Source: Rhodanobacteraceae bacterium
Lineage (GTDB): Bacteria > Pseudomonadota > Gammaproteobacteria > Xanthomonadales > Ahniellaceae
Reading direction: 5' to 3'
DNA: 64,000 nucleotides
NCBI GenBank assembly: GCA_016708465.1
Contig: JADJFT010000008.1
Location: forward strand, 62,001 to 126,000
In this document: piece by piece, positions 56,923 to 64,000 of the stretch
Numbering within the stretch: the first letter of the stretch is position 1
Layout of the letters: the number at the start of each line of letters is the position of its first letter
Program-made: the position numbers and the translations under genes
The notes under the pieces: model-generated
Databases searched by the model: none
Seen by the model: the letters and a program-made list of their open reading frames with translations, nothing else
Told to the model about the DNA's origin: nothing

Positions 56923-58662
56923 TCAGTGGCTCGCCATCGCGCTGACGACTTGCGCGAGTGCGGCGCGGTCAGGTGCGTGGAGGAGACGGGCGGCCTTGGT
57001 TTTGAGCGCTTTGCGCGATAGCAGCGCGATGGTTTCACGGACATCGGCGAGCGCGCTTGGGTGCATCGAGAATTCGCTGAGGCCGAGCGCAATCAACAAC
57101 GGCGTGTAGGTCGGATCGCCGGCGATTTCACCGCAGATACTGATTGGCCGTTTTGCCTGGCGCGCGTTGTCGAGCACGAGATAGAGCAGACGCAGAAAGG
57201 CCGGATGCAGGGGGTCGTAGCTTGCCGAAACTGCGGCATTGTTGCGATCGGCGGCAAGCAGGTATTGCGCGAGATCGTTGCTGCCGATCGCGAGGAAGTC
57301 GGCGTGACGCGCGATGTCGGCGCTGACCAGTGCTGCGGCCGGTACTTCGATCATGGCGCCGAGTGGGATCTCGTCGGCGACCGGATGCCGCGAGCGTCGC
57401 ACTTCATCAGTGCAGAGTTCGATCAGCGCGCGTGCTTCGCGCACTTCCTCGACGGCGGACACCATCGGCAGCAGGATTCGCATCGGACCATAGGCGGATG
57501 CACGCAGCATCGCGCGCAATTGCTCGGCAAAAATATCGCGCCGCGCGAGCGAATAACGAATGCCACGCAAACCGAGTGCCGGGTTTTCCTCAGCGCCGAT
57601 ATCGAGTGGACCGCCGATCGCTTTGTCGGCACCAAGGTCGAGTGTGCGCAGCGTTACCGGGCGCCCCGCCATCGCGACGATGGCATCGCGGTAGGCACGG
57701 AATTGCTCGTCTTCGGTCGGCAATTCGCGCCGCTTCATGAACAAAAATTCGGTGCGGAACAAACCTACGCCGTCAGCACCGGAGCGCCGTGCCGCTGCGA
57801 TCACATCAGGATTCTCGGCGTTCACATACAGCTTGATCGAAACGCCATCACGCGTGCGTGCGTCCGTGACCTTCACGCGCGCACGTTGCTTGCGCAGCTT
57901 TTCCGCTTCCTTCTGTTGCGTGCGGAAGCGGCTCAGGTCGATGTTATCTGGATAAACGATGATTCGACCTTGGTCGGCATCGAGCAAGATGGGGTCACCT
58001 TCGTGCACCACCGCCAGTGCTTGCTTCACGCTGCAGGCGAAGGGTAGCCGCAGCCCGCGCGCAAAGATCGCAGTATGCGAGTACGGACTGCTGGCGGTGC
58101 AGATCAAGCCGCGCAGACCGGTTTCTGCAAGTTGTGCCAGTTCCGCTGGCGGCACCGTGTCACAGACCAGAATCTGGCCTTCCGCCGATGGCTTGCGTTC
58201 CGGTTGTGCACCACCGCGCGCGAGCGCCGCGTAGACGCGTGCGACGACGTGGTCGAGATCGTCGCGACGCGCGCGCAGGTAGGGGTCGTCGATGGCATCG
58301 AAGGCTTCGGCTAGTAAATCGCGCTGGCGCTTCAGTGCTGCAGTCGCACGCAATTGATCTTTGCGGATCAGCGCGATCACGGCATCGGTGAATTCCGGGT
58401 CGTCGAGGATCATCGCGTGCGCATCGATGATCTCGGACAGGTCGCGCGCCAGTGCGCCGCTAACCTTTTCACTGAGATTCGCGAGTTCGATTCTCGCGGT
58501 CTTCAGCGCACCTTCAAAACGCTTGACCTCGTTTGGAATGCCAGCAGCGGGCAGTGGTTCGGTTTCGACGTCAATCTTGGTCGAGTAGACGACACGCGCA
58601 CTGCCGAGCGCCAATCCCTTGGCGGCCATGGTGCCTTCGAGCTCGGTACGTGTCGTCGTCAT
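56923..58662 (-). CDS. ptsI: PTS enzyme I (phosphoenolpyruvate-protein phosphotransferase)
   Basis: Transfers phosphate from phosphoenolpyruvate to HPr. 579 residues. Phospho-His domain: SSPYSHTAIFARGLRLPFA. PEP-binding TIM barrel: GVGLFRTEFLFMKRRELPTEDEQF, GADKAIGGP, FLAIGSNDLAQYLLAADRNN and ICGEIAGDP. The ATG at 58662 overlaps the ptsH stop; MAAKGLALGSARV, twelve codons on, is an alternative start. No sugar permease (EIIBC) is nearby, so the phosphate probably goes to EIIA proteins with regulatory jobs. Confidence 0.94.
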   Translation of the reverse strand: MTTTRTELEGTMAAKGLALGSARVVYSTKIDVETEPLPAAGIPNEVKRFEGALKTARIELANLSEKVSGALARDLSEIIDAHAMILDDPEFTDAVIALIRKDQLRATAALKRQRDLLAEAFDAIDDPYLRARRDDLDHVVARVYAALARGGAQPERKPSAEGQILVCDTVPPAELAQLAETGLRGLICTASSPYSHTAIFARGLRLPFACSVKQALAVVHEGDPILLDADQGRIIVYPDNIDLSRFRTQQKEAEKLRKQRARVKVTDARTRDGVSIKLYVNAENPDVIAAARRSGADGVGLFRTEFLFMKRRELPTEDEQFRAYRDAIVAMAGRPVTLRTLDLGADKAIGGPLDIGAEENPALGLRGIRYSLARRDIFAEQLRAMLRASAYGPMRILLPMVSAVEEVREARALIELCTDEVRRSRHPVADEIPLGAMIEVPAAALVSADIARHADFLAIGSNDLAQYLLAADRNNAAVSASYDPLHPAFLRLLYLVLDNARQAKRPISICGEIAGDPTYTPLLIALGLSEFSMHPSALADVRETIALLSRKALKTKAARLLHAPDRAALAQVVSAMASH

Positions 58663-58928
58663 TCGCCCTCATCGAACTTACGGTTAAACAGGTCAGTGAC
58701 GGCGGTCATTGCCGCAACTTCGTCCTCACCGTCGATGCGTAACTTGACCGGCGTGCCGATGCCGGCCGCGAGTAACATCAGGCCCATGATGCTCTTGGCA
58801 TTGATCTCGCGTCCGCGGCAGCCCAGCATCACGGTGGAACGGTAACCCGACACGAGCTGGACCAGCTTGGCCGACGCACGTGCGTGCAAGCCGAGCTTGT
58901 TGCTGATGATGATTTCCTGCTCAAGCAT
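58659..58928 (-). CDS. ptsH: Phosphocarrier protein HPr
   Basis: An 89-residue HPr. Active-site His15 in KLGLHARASAK; regulatory Ser46 in INAKSIMGLMLLAAG, the target of HPr kinase, whose gene is in the same cluster. The ATG overlaps the preceding EIIA stop (8 bases), and the stop overlaps ptsI. Both His15 and Ser46 sites are intact. Confidence 0.96.
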   Translation of the reverse strand: MLEQEIIISNKLGLHARASAKLVQLVSGYRSTVMLGCRGREINAKSIMGLMLLAAGIGTPVKLRIDGEDEVAAMTAVTDLFNRKFDEGE

Positions 58929-59313
58929 GGTCGACGATCACTCCGTTGCGTGCGCCGGCAGTCGCGGTATTGACCAGTTCATCCAGCGATTGTTCCGCAT
59001 AGTTCATCACCCGCAACAACATCGGCAGGTTCACCCCGGCGACGCGGCGCACGCGTCCGCCGAGGTTGGCGAGCTTGGCCGCGACATTGCTGGGTGTGGC
59101 GCCATAAACATCGGTGAGGACCAGCACGCCGGCACCGGTTTCGAGCTCGCGCATTGCTGCGGAAGCACGGATCAGAACCTGCTCCGGACCTTCGCCGAAA
59201 CCGGCTTCGACTGCTGCGGTCTTCAACGGCAGCGGACCGACAATGCCGCGAGCTGTGCCAAGCAGACTCGGGCCAACACCACTATGGGTGAGCAGCAAGA
59301 TTCCGACGCTCAT
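58921..59313 (-). CDS. PTS EIIA domain, mannose/sorbose type
   Basis: A 130-residue single-domain EIIA(Man). Phospho-acceptor His10 is in GILLLTHSGVGPSLL. The region LETGAGVLVLTDVYGATPSN is family-typical. ATG at 59313 overlaps the rapZ stop, ATGA. With no EIIB/C partner here it is likely a regulatory acceptor, as in other Xanthomonadales and related beta/gammaproteobacteria. Confidence 0.9.
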   Translation of the reverse strand: MSVGILLLTHSGVGPSLLGTARGIVGPLPLKTAAVEAGFGEGPEQVLIRASAAMRELETGAGVLVLTDVYGATPSNVAAKLANLGGRVRRVAGVNLPMLLRVMNYAEQSLDELVNTATAGARNGVIVDHA

Positions 59314-60019
59314 TCGAGTTCCCGGTGGAAGGTCATGACGTGTTCGCGGGTTTCGCGGAACGCTTCGGCGAGGCGTTCGACGATATAGACCGAGCGATGC
59401 CGGCCACCGGTACAGCCGATGCCGACCGTGATGTAGCTGCGCTGGTCCGCTTCGAAGCGCGGTAGCCAGGTGGCGAGCAGGCCACGGATTTGTTCGATGT
59501 AATGCGCCACTTCCGGAAACTTGGTGAAGTAGTCGCGGATCGCGGCATCGCGTCCGGACAGCGGTCGCAACGTTGCTTCCCAGTGTGGATTTTTCGAGGG
59601 CGATGGCGTCATTCAGTGCGAGGCCGTCATGTGTGAGCGGATGACGGCGACGCGTGTCCGAGAAGCGCTTCAGCAGCACATCGTCGCGCGTGTCCAGAAA
59701 AACCAGTTGGTAGGCGAGGCCTTGGTGGGCGATGCGCGCCAGCATGGCCGGCAGGTTCTGCAGGTCGTCCTGACGATTGCGCACGTCGACACCGACCGCA
59801 AGGCGCGGGTGATGTCCTTGCGCGCGCACCGCATCAATGAAGGACGGCAGCAATGCAGTCGGCAAGTTGTCGACACAGTAATAGTCGAGATCTTCGAGCG
59901 TGCGCAGTGCCACCGTCTTGCCGGCACCGGATAAGCCACTGACGATGATCAGGCGCTCACTCGGTTGTCCGGGCTGGCGCGGAGGCGGTGGGCGTAAAAT
60001 GCAGCGGCTGGTCTACCAT
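59310..60019 (-). CDS. rapZ: RNase adapter / nucleotide-binding protein RapZ (YvcJ family), frameshifted and shortened as read
   Basis: RapZ-family P-loop protein, which in E. coli presents the sRNA GlmZ to RNase E. Seen parts: RLIIVSGLSGAGKTVALRTL (Walker A), EDLDYYCVDNLPTALLPSFI, HPLTHDGLALNDAIALE, then NPHWEATLRPLSG and GIGCTGGRHRSVYIVERLAE. Total span is about 237 codons against about 285 usual: some 50 codons between ALNDAIALE and NPHWEATL are absent and the frame shifts there (near 59590). The start is unclear: ATG at 60019 overlaps the hprK stop but hits a stop after 20 codons, so another shift lies in 59955-60019. Likely sequence error. Confidence 0.85.
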
Positions 60020-60966
60020 GGCGACTGCCTACGCATCTGGTGGGCTTGCCGGTCGATGAAGGTCTGTGCTGGGTCGATGCCCTTGCTCCTGAGCAGGAAG
60101 GTGCGTGTCGCCGCCTCGACCAGTACTGCTAGGTTGCGGCCTGCGGCCACCGGCAGGGTGATTTGCGGTACCTCGACATCGAGCACGTTGCGCGTCGTCG
60201 TCACGCCCTGCAAGCGCGCCATGCCGTCATTTTGATGGATGTCCTCAAGCTTGCCGAGATGGACCACGAGGCGCAGGTATTTGTTGCGCTTGATCGAAGT
60301 GTCGCCAAACATCTGACGCACATTCAGAATGCCGAGGCCGCGCACTTCCAGCAGGTCTTGCAGCATCTCCGGGCAGGTGCCGTCGATCACGTCGGGTGCG
60401 ATCAGGGTGAACTCGGGCGCATCGTCAGCAATCAGACGATGGCCGCGCGTGATCAATTCCAGCGCTAACTCACTTTTACCGGCGCCGGCATCGCCGGTGA
60501 TCAACACACCGATCGAATAGACCTCCATGAACACGCCATGCAGCGACGTGTTGCGCGCCAATGCTCGCGACAGGTGGTACTGCATGTAGGTCAACACTTC
60601 ATGGCCGCGCTTGGCGCTCACCCAAATCGGGGTTTGCGTTTCCTCGGCGGCTTCGCGCAGATCGGCCGGCACCGCTTGGTCGCGTGTGACCACGATCGCA
60701 GTGGGCTTGTAGTTCATGATTTTCTGCACCGTGTCCCAGCGCTGGCGGGAATCAAGTGCATCGAGATATTTCAGCTCATCGATGCCGACGATCTGCACCT
60801 TGTTAGGGTAGATGATGTTCAGGTAGCCGACCAGCGACGGTCGTCGCTGCAGATTCTCGCCCGGTTCGGCCAGTCGGTGTTCGCCGCGTTGCCCGGCCGA
60901 CCAGCGCAGTTTCATGCGGTCGGCAACTTGGTCGAACAATTCCCGGGCGGTGATGGTCCGGATCAT
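60013..60966 (-). CDS. hprK: HPr kinase/phosphorylase
   Basis: Phosphorylates HPr on Ser46 and can remove it again. 317 residues from ATG at 60966 (MIRTITARELFDQVADRMKL). Walker A GVLITGDAGAGKSELALELI, catalytic His-Asp-like segment RGHRLIADDAPEFTLI, and the C-terminal signature VRGLGILNVRQMFGD. A longer open frame upstream overlaps ptsN and is not used. It follows ptsN (ATGA overlap) and precedes rapZ. Confidence 0.94.
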   Translation of the reverse strand: MIRTITARELFDQVADRMKLRWSAGQRGEHRLAEPGENLQRRPSLVGYLNIIYPNKVQIVGIDELKYLDALDSRQRWDTVQKIMNYKPTAIVVTRDQAVPADLREAAEETQTPIWVSAKRGHEVLTYMQYHLSRALARNTSLHGVFMEVYSIGVLITGDAGAGKSELALELITRGHRLIADDAPEFTLIAPDVIDGTCPEMLQDLLEVRGLGILNVRQMFGDTSIKRNKYLRLVVHLGKLEDIHQNDGMARLQGVTTTRNVLDVEVPQITLPVAAGRNLAVLVEAATRTFLLRSKGIDPAQTFIDRQAHQMRRQSPW

Positions 60967-61423
60967 GCTGCGGCTCCAGTCAGGGAATCGCTGAGAATGT
61001 CGATGATGCGTTGTGGTTCGCGCGCATTGCGCACAGTTCGCGGACTGCGGCGTCACTGAAGCACTCGGCGAACTCGGCGAGGATGGCAAGATGTTCGCTG
61101 GTGGCATGCGCGGGCACCAGCAACGCAAAAAACAGGTCGACCGGGACGTCATCCGGGGCCTGGAAATCGACGCCAGAACGTGTCGTGACAAAGGCTGCGA
61201 GCGGCTTGTCAAGTTGTTCGACGCGGGTATGTGGGATGGCAACGCCGTCGCCGAGTGCAGTCGAGCTACCGAGTTCGCGACGACGCAACGCGGCATAGAG
61301 TGCGTCTTGTGGATGATCGCGACTGCTGAGCAATGCAGCGAGTTGTTGCAGCACCGCGTCGCGGTCGCTGGCGGCGTGTGCGAGCACGATGCGGTCGAAA
61401 GAGAGTAAGTGACTGAGGCGCAT
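60963..61423 (-). CDS. ptsN: Nitrogen-regulatory PTS EIIA (PtsN), frameshifted near its end as read
   Basis: EIIA(Ntr), a regulatory phosphoacceptor of about 153 residues. The phospho-His lies in ALGDGVAIPHTRVEQLDKPL. A break near 61018 (ATGCGCGCGAACC, one base too few) puts the last 20 codons in another frame; corrected, the protein ends EPQRIIDILSDSLTGAAA with its stop overlapping the hprK ATG. Uncorrected, it ends at 60980 in a non-homologous tail. Confidence 0.9.
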
Positions 61424-61488
61424 CGTCTGTCGAGGTCTTGGGTTGCAGAAGAGGCACCGGCCGCGCGTTGCGGCCGGTGCAGTGGCGA

Positions 61489-61812
61489 TCAGGTGCCGGT
61501 TTTACGCACGTGCGCTTCGGCACGATGGTGATCAGTCAGCTTCTCTTTGTGCTTGCGGATTTGGCTGTCGAGTTTGTCCATGAGCAGATCAATGGCCGCG
61601 TACATGTCGCTGGCCTCGGCTTCGGCATGAATTTGCTTCTGCGTAGTGTTGATTGTGGCTTCGGCTTTGTGCAGGAGCTTTTCCAGCATCAGCACGACGT
61701 GCACATTGGTCAGGTGATCGAAATGGCGCTCGACGCGCTGCAATTTTTCCGTCGCGTAATCACGCAGAGCGGAAGTGACTTCTACACCATGTCCAGAGAT
61801 CTCGAGTTGCAT
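61489..61812 (-). CDS. hpf: Ribosome hibernation-promoting factor (HPF/RaiA family)
   Basis: A 107-residue short-form HPF, binding the decoding centre of idle ribosomes in stationary phase. MQLEISGHGVEVTSALRDYA and LMLEKLLHKAEATINT, DMYAAIDLLMDKLDSQIRKH match the family. Located between rpoN and ptsN, the common order. Confidence 0.94.
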   Translation of the reverse strand: MQLEISGHGVEVTSALRDYATEKLQRVERHFDHLTNVHVVLMLEKLLHKAEATINTTQKQIHAEAEASDMYAAIDLLMDKLDSQIRKHKEKLTDHHRAEAHVRKTGT

Positions 61813-61938
61813 GAGCTACCTCCAACGATTGAGGGCGCGGTTCGGCGCCCGGATAGTCCGCCGCAGCGGTGTCCGCCGCGCCGGTAAAGCAAGTATGGGG
61901 TCGGCCGTAGCAATCGAAAGTGATGACTACCAAACGGA

Positions 61939-63390
61939 TCATGCCTTTCGCAGCCGGTCGCTGGACGAGGGGATGTTCATGACCTCACGGTACTTGGCGA
62001 CCGTGCGTCGCGCAACCTGAATACCGGCCTGTTTCAATGATTCCATCAGTGCTTGGTCGCTCAGCGGTCGGGCCTTTTGCTCGGCATCGATCAGCTTGCG
62101 GATCATCGCCTGTATTGCCGTCGCCGAGGCCTCTCCGCCTTCGCTGGTGGCGACGCCACTGGAGAAGAATCGTTTGAGTTCAAAGACGCCGCGCGGCGTG
62201 GCCATGTACTTGCGCGTCGTGGCGCGGGAAATGGTCGATTCATGCAGGCCCACTTCCTCGGCAATCGTGCGCAGCGTCAGTGGCCGCAGGGCTTCCGCAC
62301 CATAATCGAGAAAGGCGCCCTGTTCGCGCACGATGCAGTTGCCGACTCTCAATAGCGTGTCGCCGCGCTGCGCCAAGCTTTTCATCAGCCAGCGCGCTTC
62401 TTGCAGGCGGCCACGCAGATAAGTGCCGGTTTCGCCCTTCGATTCTGCCGCCATGTGTTCATAGTGGCGATTGATGCCGATCGTCGGCGTGCTGCCCTGA
62501 TTCAGTTGCACACGCCAGCGACCATTGATTTTGCGGGCGATCAGGTCGGGTACGACGGCGTCGCCTTCGCTGTCGATCGGGCGTTCGCCGGGGCGGGGAT
62601 TTAGGCTGCGGATCAGTCGCAGCGCAGCGTCGACGTCCGCGACGGTGACGCCGAGTCGGCGTGCGAGTTGTTGGGCATCGGTTTTCGGCAGCGTGTCGAG
62701 GTGTTCGGTAACGATGCGTAGGGCCAGGTCGCGCAGCGCTTCGGCGGGGCGTTGACGCAGTTGCAATTGCAGACATTCGCGTAAATTGCGTGCACCGACA
62801 CCGGGCGGATCGCACTGCTGCAATAAGCAGCGCAGCACCGCGATGTCCCCGGATGAAACCCGCCACTCGGCGGGAAGTGCGGCGATAATGCCGTCATCGT
62901 CTTCATTCAGGTATCCATCTTCACCAACTGCATCGACCAGTGCAGCCGCGATCGCGCGGTCGCGCTCGGACAAGGGGCGCAGGGCCAGTTGCCAGGCCAG
63001 TTCGGTGCGCAGGTCGGGCGAGTCCGCGGCTTGCTCGCGGTCGAGGTATTCGCCGTCATAACTGCTGGAGCCAGGTTCGCTCCAATCGCTGAATTCTTCG
63101 AAGTTCTGCAAGTCGAGTTGATCGTCGATCTCGTCGGCGGGTTCGGCCTCGCGCTCATCCGTCGGTTCCGGGCCGTCACCAATCTCATCGGACGGCAGAT
63201 CGTCTTCGCGATCCAGTACCGGATTTGATTCGAGCAAACTGGTGACTTCAAGTTCCAGTTCCAGCGTCGACATTGCCAGCAGCTTGATCGCCTGCGTCAA
63301 CTGCGGCGTCAGTTTCAGGCTCTGGCCAAGTCCGATTTGGAGCGCTGCTTTGACCACGTTATGGCGGCCCTCCGGCTGGCCTGGAAGCAA
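61939..63390 (-). CDS. rpoN: RNA polymerase sigma-54 factor
   Basis: Sigma-54, 483 residues as an ATG-started frame; a GTG at 63357 (VVKAALQIGLGQSLKLTPQL) gives the usual N-terminus and is a strong alternative, since the preceding 11 residues are not conserved. Region I: GLGQSLKLTPQLTQAIKLLA. Acidic region II: about 58-115. C-terminal RpoN box: ARRTVAKYREVM. Upstream on the same strand is a sulfotransferase-like gene, not lptB. Confidence 0.94.
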   Translation of the reverse strand: MLPGQPEGRHNVVKAALQIGLGQSLKLTPQLTQAIKLLAMSTLELELEVTSLLESNPVLDREDDLPSDEIGDGPEPTDEREAEPADEIDDQLDLQNFEEFSDWSEPGSSSYDGEYLDREQAADSPDLRTELAWQLALRPLSERDRAIAAALVDAVGEDGYLNEDDDGIIAALPAEWRVSSGDIAVLRCLLQQCDPPGVGARNLRECLQLQLRQRPAEALRDLALRIVTEHLDTLPKTDAQQLARRLGVTVADVDAALRLIRSLNPRPGERPIDSEGDAVVPDLIARKINGRWRVQLNQGSTPTIGINRHYEHMAAESKGETGTYLRGRLQEARWLMKSLAQRGDTLLRVGNCIVREQGAFLDYGAEALRPLTLRTIAEEVGLHESTISRATTRKYMATPRGVFELKRFFSSGVATSEGGEASATAIQAMIRKLIDAEQKARPLSDQALMESLKQAGIQVARRTVAKYREVMNIPSSSDRLRKA

Positions 63391-63443
63391 GATTCGTTCC
63401 AGTCATTCTACGCGTTTCGGAGGGTTCACCAAACCAGGGGTAC

Positions 63444-64000
63444 CTACTCTGCGGATCGATGCCAATAGCCGACAGCGCGCATCGTGTCGCCATGCCGCCG
63501 TGAGAAGCATGCGAGGTCCTCGCCTTGTAATTCGGCGAAATTGGCGTCGTTCGATCCGGCGCGGAAGAACCGAGGCTCGATCTCGTGCAGGTCGTCGAAC
63601 CTTATGCGTGCCGATGTCGGCGGTGGCAGTTGTGCGAAGGCAGCGATTTGCTCGAGGGCGCCGCGTGGATCGGCGACCACGGACTCGTAGCGAAGCACCA
63701 GTGTGTTTGGCCTCTGCGATAGCACCCACGATTGCACGTGCGCCGACCAGTCACTGCCCCAGACCCGGCCTTCGATAACATCCGCCAAGCTCGGCGATTC
63801 CCCAGCGATGTCGTGTCGATAATGCCAGTACGACACCACCGCAGCGCGCCCATCGCGGAGCAGATAGACGGCTGGGTGGGTATCGCCTGGTTCGGGCAGT
63901 TCGTGAGTCTTGACGAAGCAGGGGTCAGGACTGTTCGCGGCCGCGTCGCAGAGGGCATGCGATGAAGTGAACGTCGGTTGCGCCTGACCGGAGGCGCGCT
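63444..64000 (-). CDS. Sulfotransferase-like protein, partial (5' end beyond the window)
   Basis: A partial minus-strand open frame of 185 codons that runs off the right edge of the window; the true start is not in view. FVKTHELPEPGDTHPAVYLL and RDGRAAVVSYWHYRHD resemble the 3'-phosphoadenosyl-binding part of bacterial sulfotransferases (consensus R-x-x-x-D-x-x-x-S-x-W/Y). RFFRAGSNDANFAELQGE and MRAVGYWHRSAE close the domain. The N-terminal P-loop is outside the window. It could alternatively be a distant relative with another substrate. Confidence 0.7.
   Translation of the reverse strand, partial: RASGQAQPTFTSSHALCDAAANSPDPCFVKTHELPEPGDTHPAVYLLRDGRAAVVSYWHYRHDIAGESPSLADVIEGRVWGSDWSAHVQSWVLSQRPNTLVLRYESVVADPRGALEQIAAFAQLPPPTSARIRFDDLHEIEPRFFRAGSNDANFAELQGEDLACFSRRHGDTMRAVGYWHRSAE

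Overview
This 64 kb window looks like chromosomal DNA of a high-GC gammaproteobacterium, most likely of the Xanthomonadales (Lysobacterales). The evidence is the gene order rpmI-rplT-pheS-pheT-ihfA-merR, the regulatory PTS cluster rpoN-hpf-ptsN-hprK-rapZ-EIIA(Man)-ptsH-ptsI, a DapA with a GSTGE motif, a MutL with an endonuclease-type DMHAxxE motif, and several large secreted proteases. The order is inferred from gene content; the genus is not determined. I see no prophage, insertion sequence, CRISPR array or integron, so this is essentially core genome. No gene-free stretch exceeds 300 bases; the longest are 47791-48068 (a candidate small RNA), 14330-14586 (a Zur-like box) and 19994-20207 (inverted repeat upstream of a two-component system).

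Layout. 73-4478: translation genes (L35, L20, PheS, PheT), IHF-alpha and a MerR-type regulator, then tRNA-Pro(GGG). 4707-8138: a secreted subtilase. 8223-13169: a tripartite-type RND efflux pair with its TetR gene at the 3' end and a perfect palindrome in front. 13236-14329 (minus): a secreted M35-type metalloprotease. 14504-17588: a zinc-type uptake operon (outer-membrane barrel, binding protein, permease). 17602-23882: an unrecognised ATPase, a class III aminotransferase, a DesK/DesR-like two-component system, a small DUF4190 membrane protein and a semialdehyde dehydrogenase; the aminotransferase and dehydrogenase could form a lysine catabolic route. 23910-28424: tRNA-Arg(CCT), trhO and a secreted M36 metalloprotease. 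28488-34229 (minus): phoB-phoR-ppk1-ppx behind a row of Pho half-sites. 34241-37734: a BepA-like M48 protease, tusDCB-tusE, glutaredoxin and an AhpD-like protein. 37800-43985: NAD-type isocitrate dehydrogenase, an outer-membrane barrel, PhoH with a PIN domain, GcvR, dapA-bamC and fdxA. 44000-47790: tRNA-Glu(CTC), then pcnB-folK-panB-panC. 48069-56914: pgi, queG, nnr-tsaE-amiC-mutL and a DUF1684 lipoprotein. 56923-63390: the PTS/rpoN cluster, ended by a partial sulfotransferase-like gene.

How the genes work together. Phosphate sensing (PhoBR) is directly joined to polyphosphate synthesis and breakdown (Ppk1, Ppx). The EI-HPr-EIIA cluster has HPr kinase, RapZ, PtsN and sigma-54 but no sugar permease here, so it is probably regulatory. 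The sulfur-relay proteins TusBCDE and the tRNA hydroxylase TrhO modify tRNA wobble positions, as does QueG's pathway.

Caution on sequence quality. At least ten conserved genes, several of them essential, carry single- or double-base frameshifts (pheS, pheT, mutL, phoH, queG, ptsN, rapZ, zinc permease, aminotransferase, M35 and M36 proteases). pheS, pheT and rapZ also lack roughly 45-75 internal codons. The essential role of pheST argues that most of this is sequencing or assembly error and not gene decay. I therefore annotate these loci as genes and say where the reading frame breaks.
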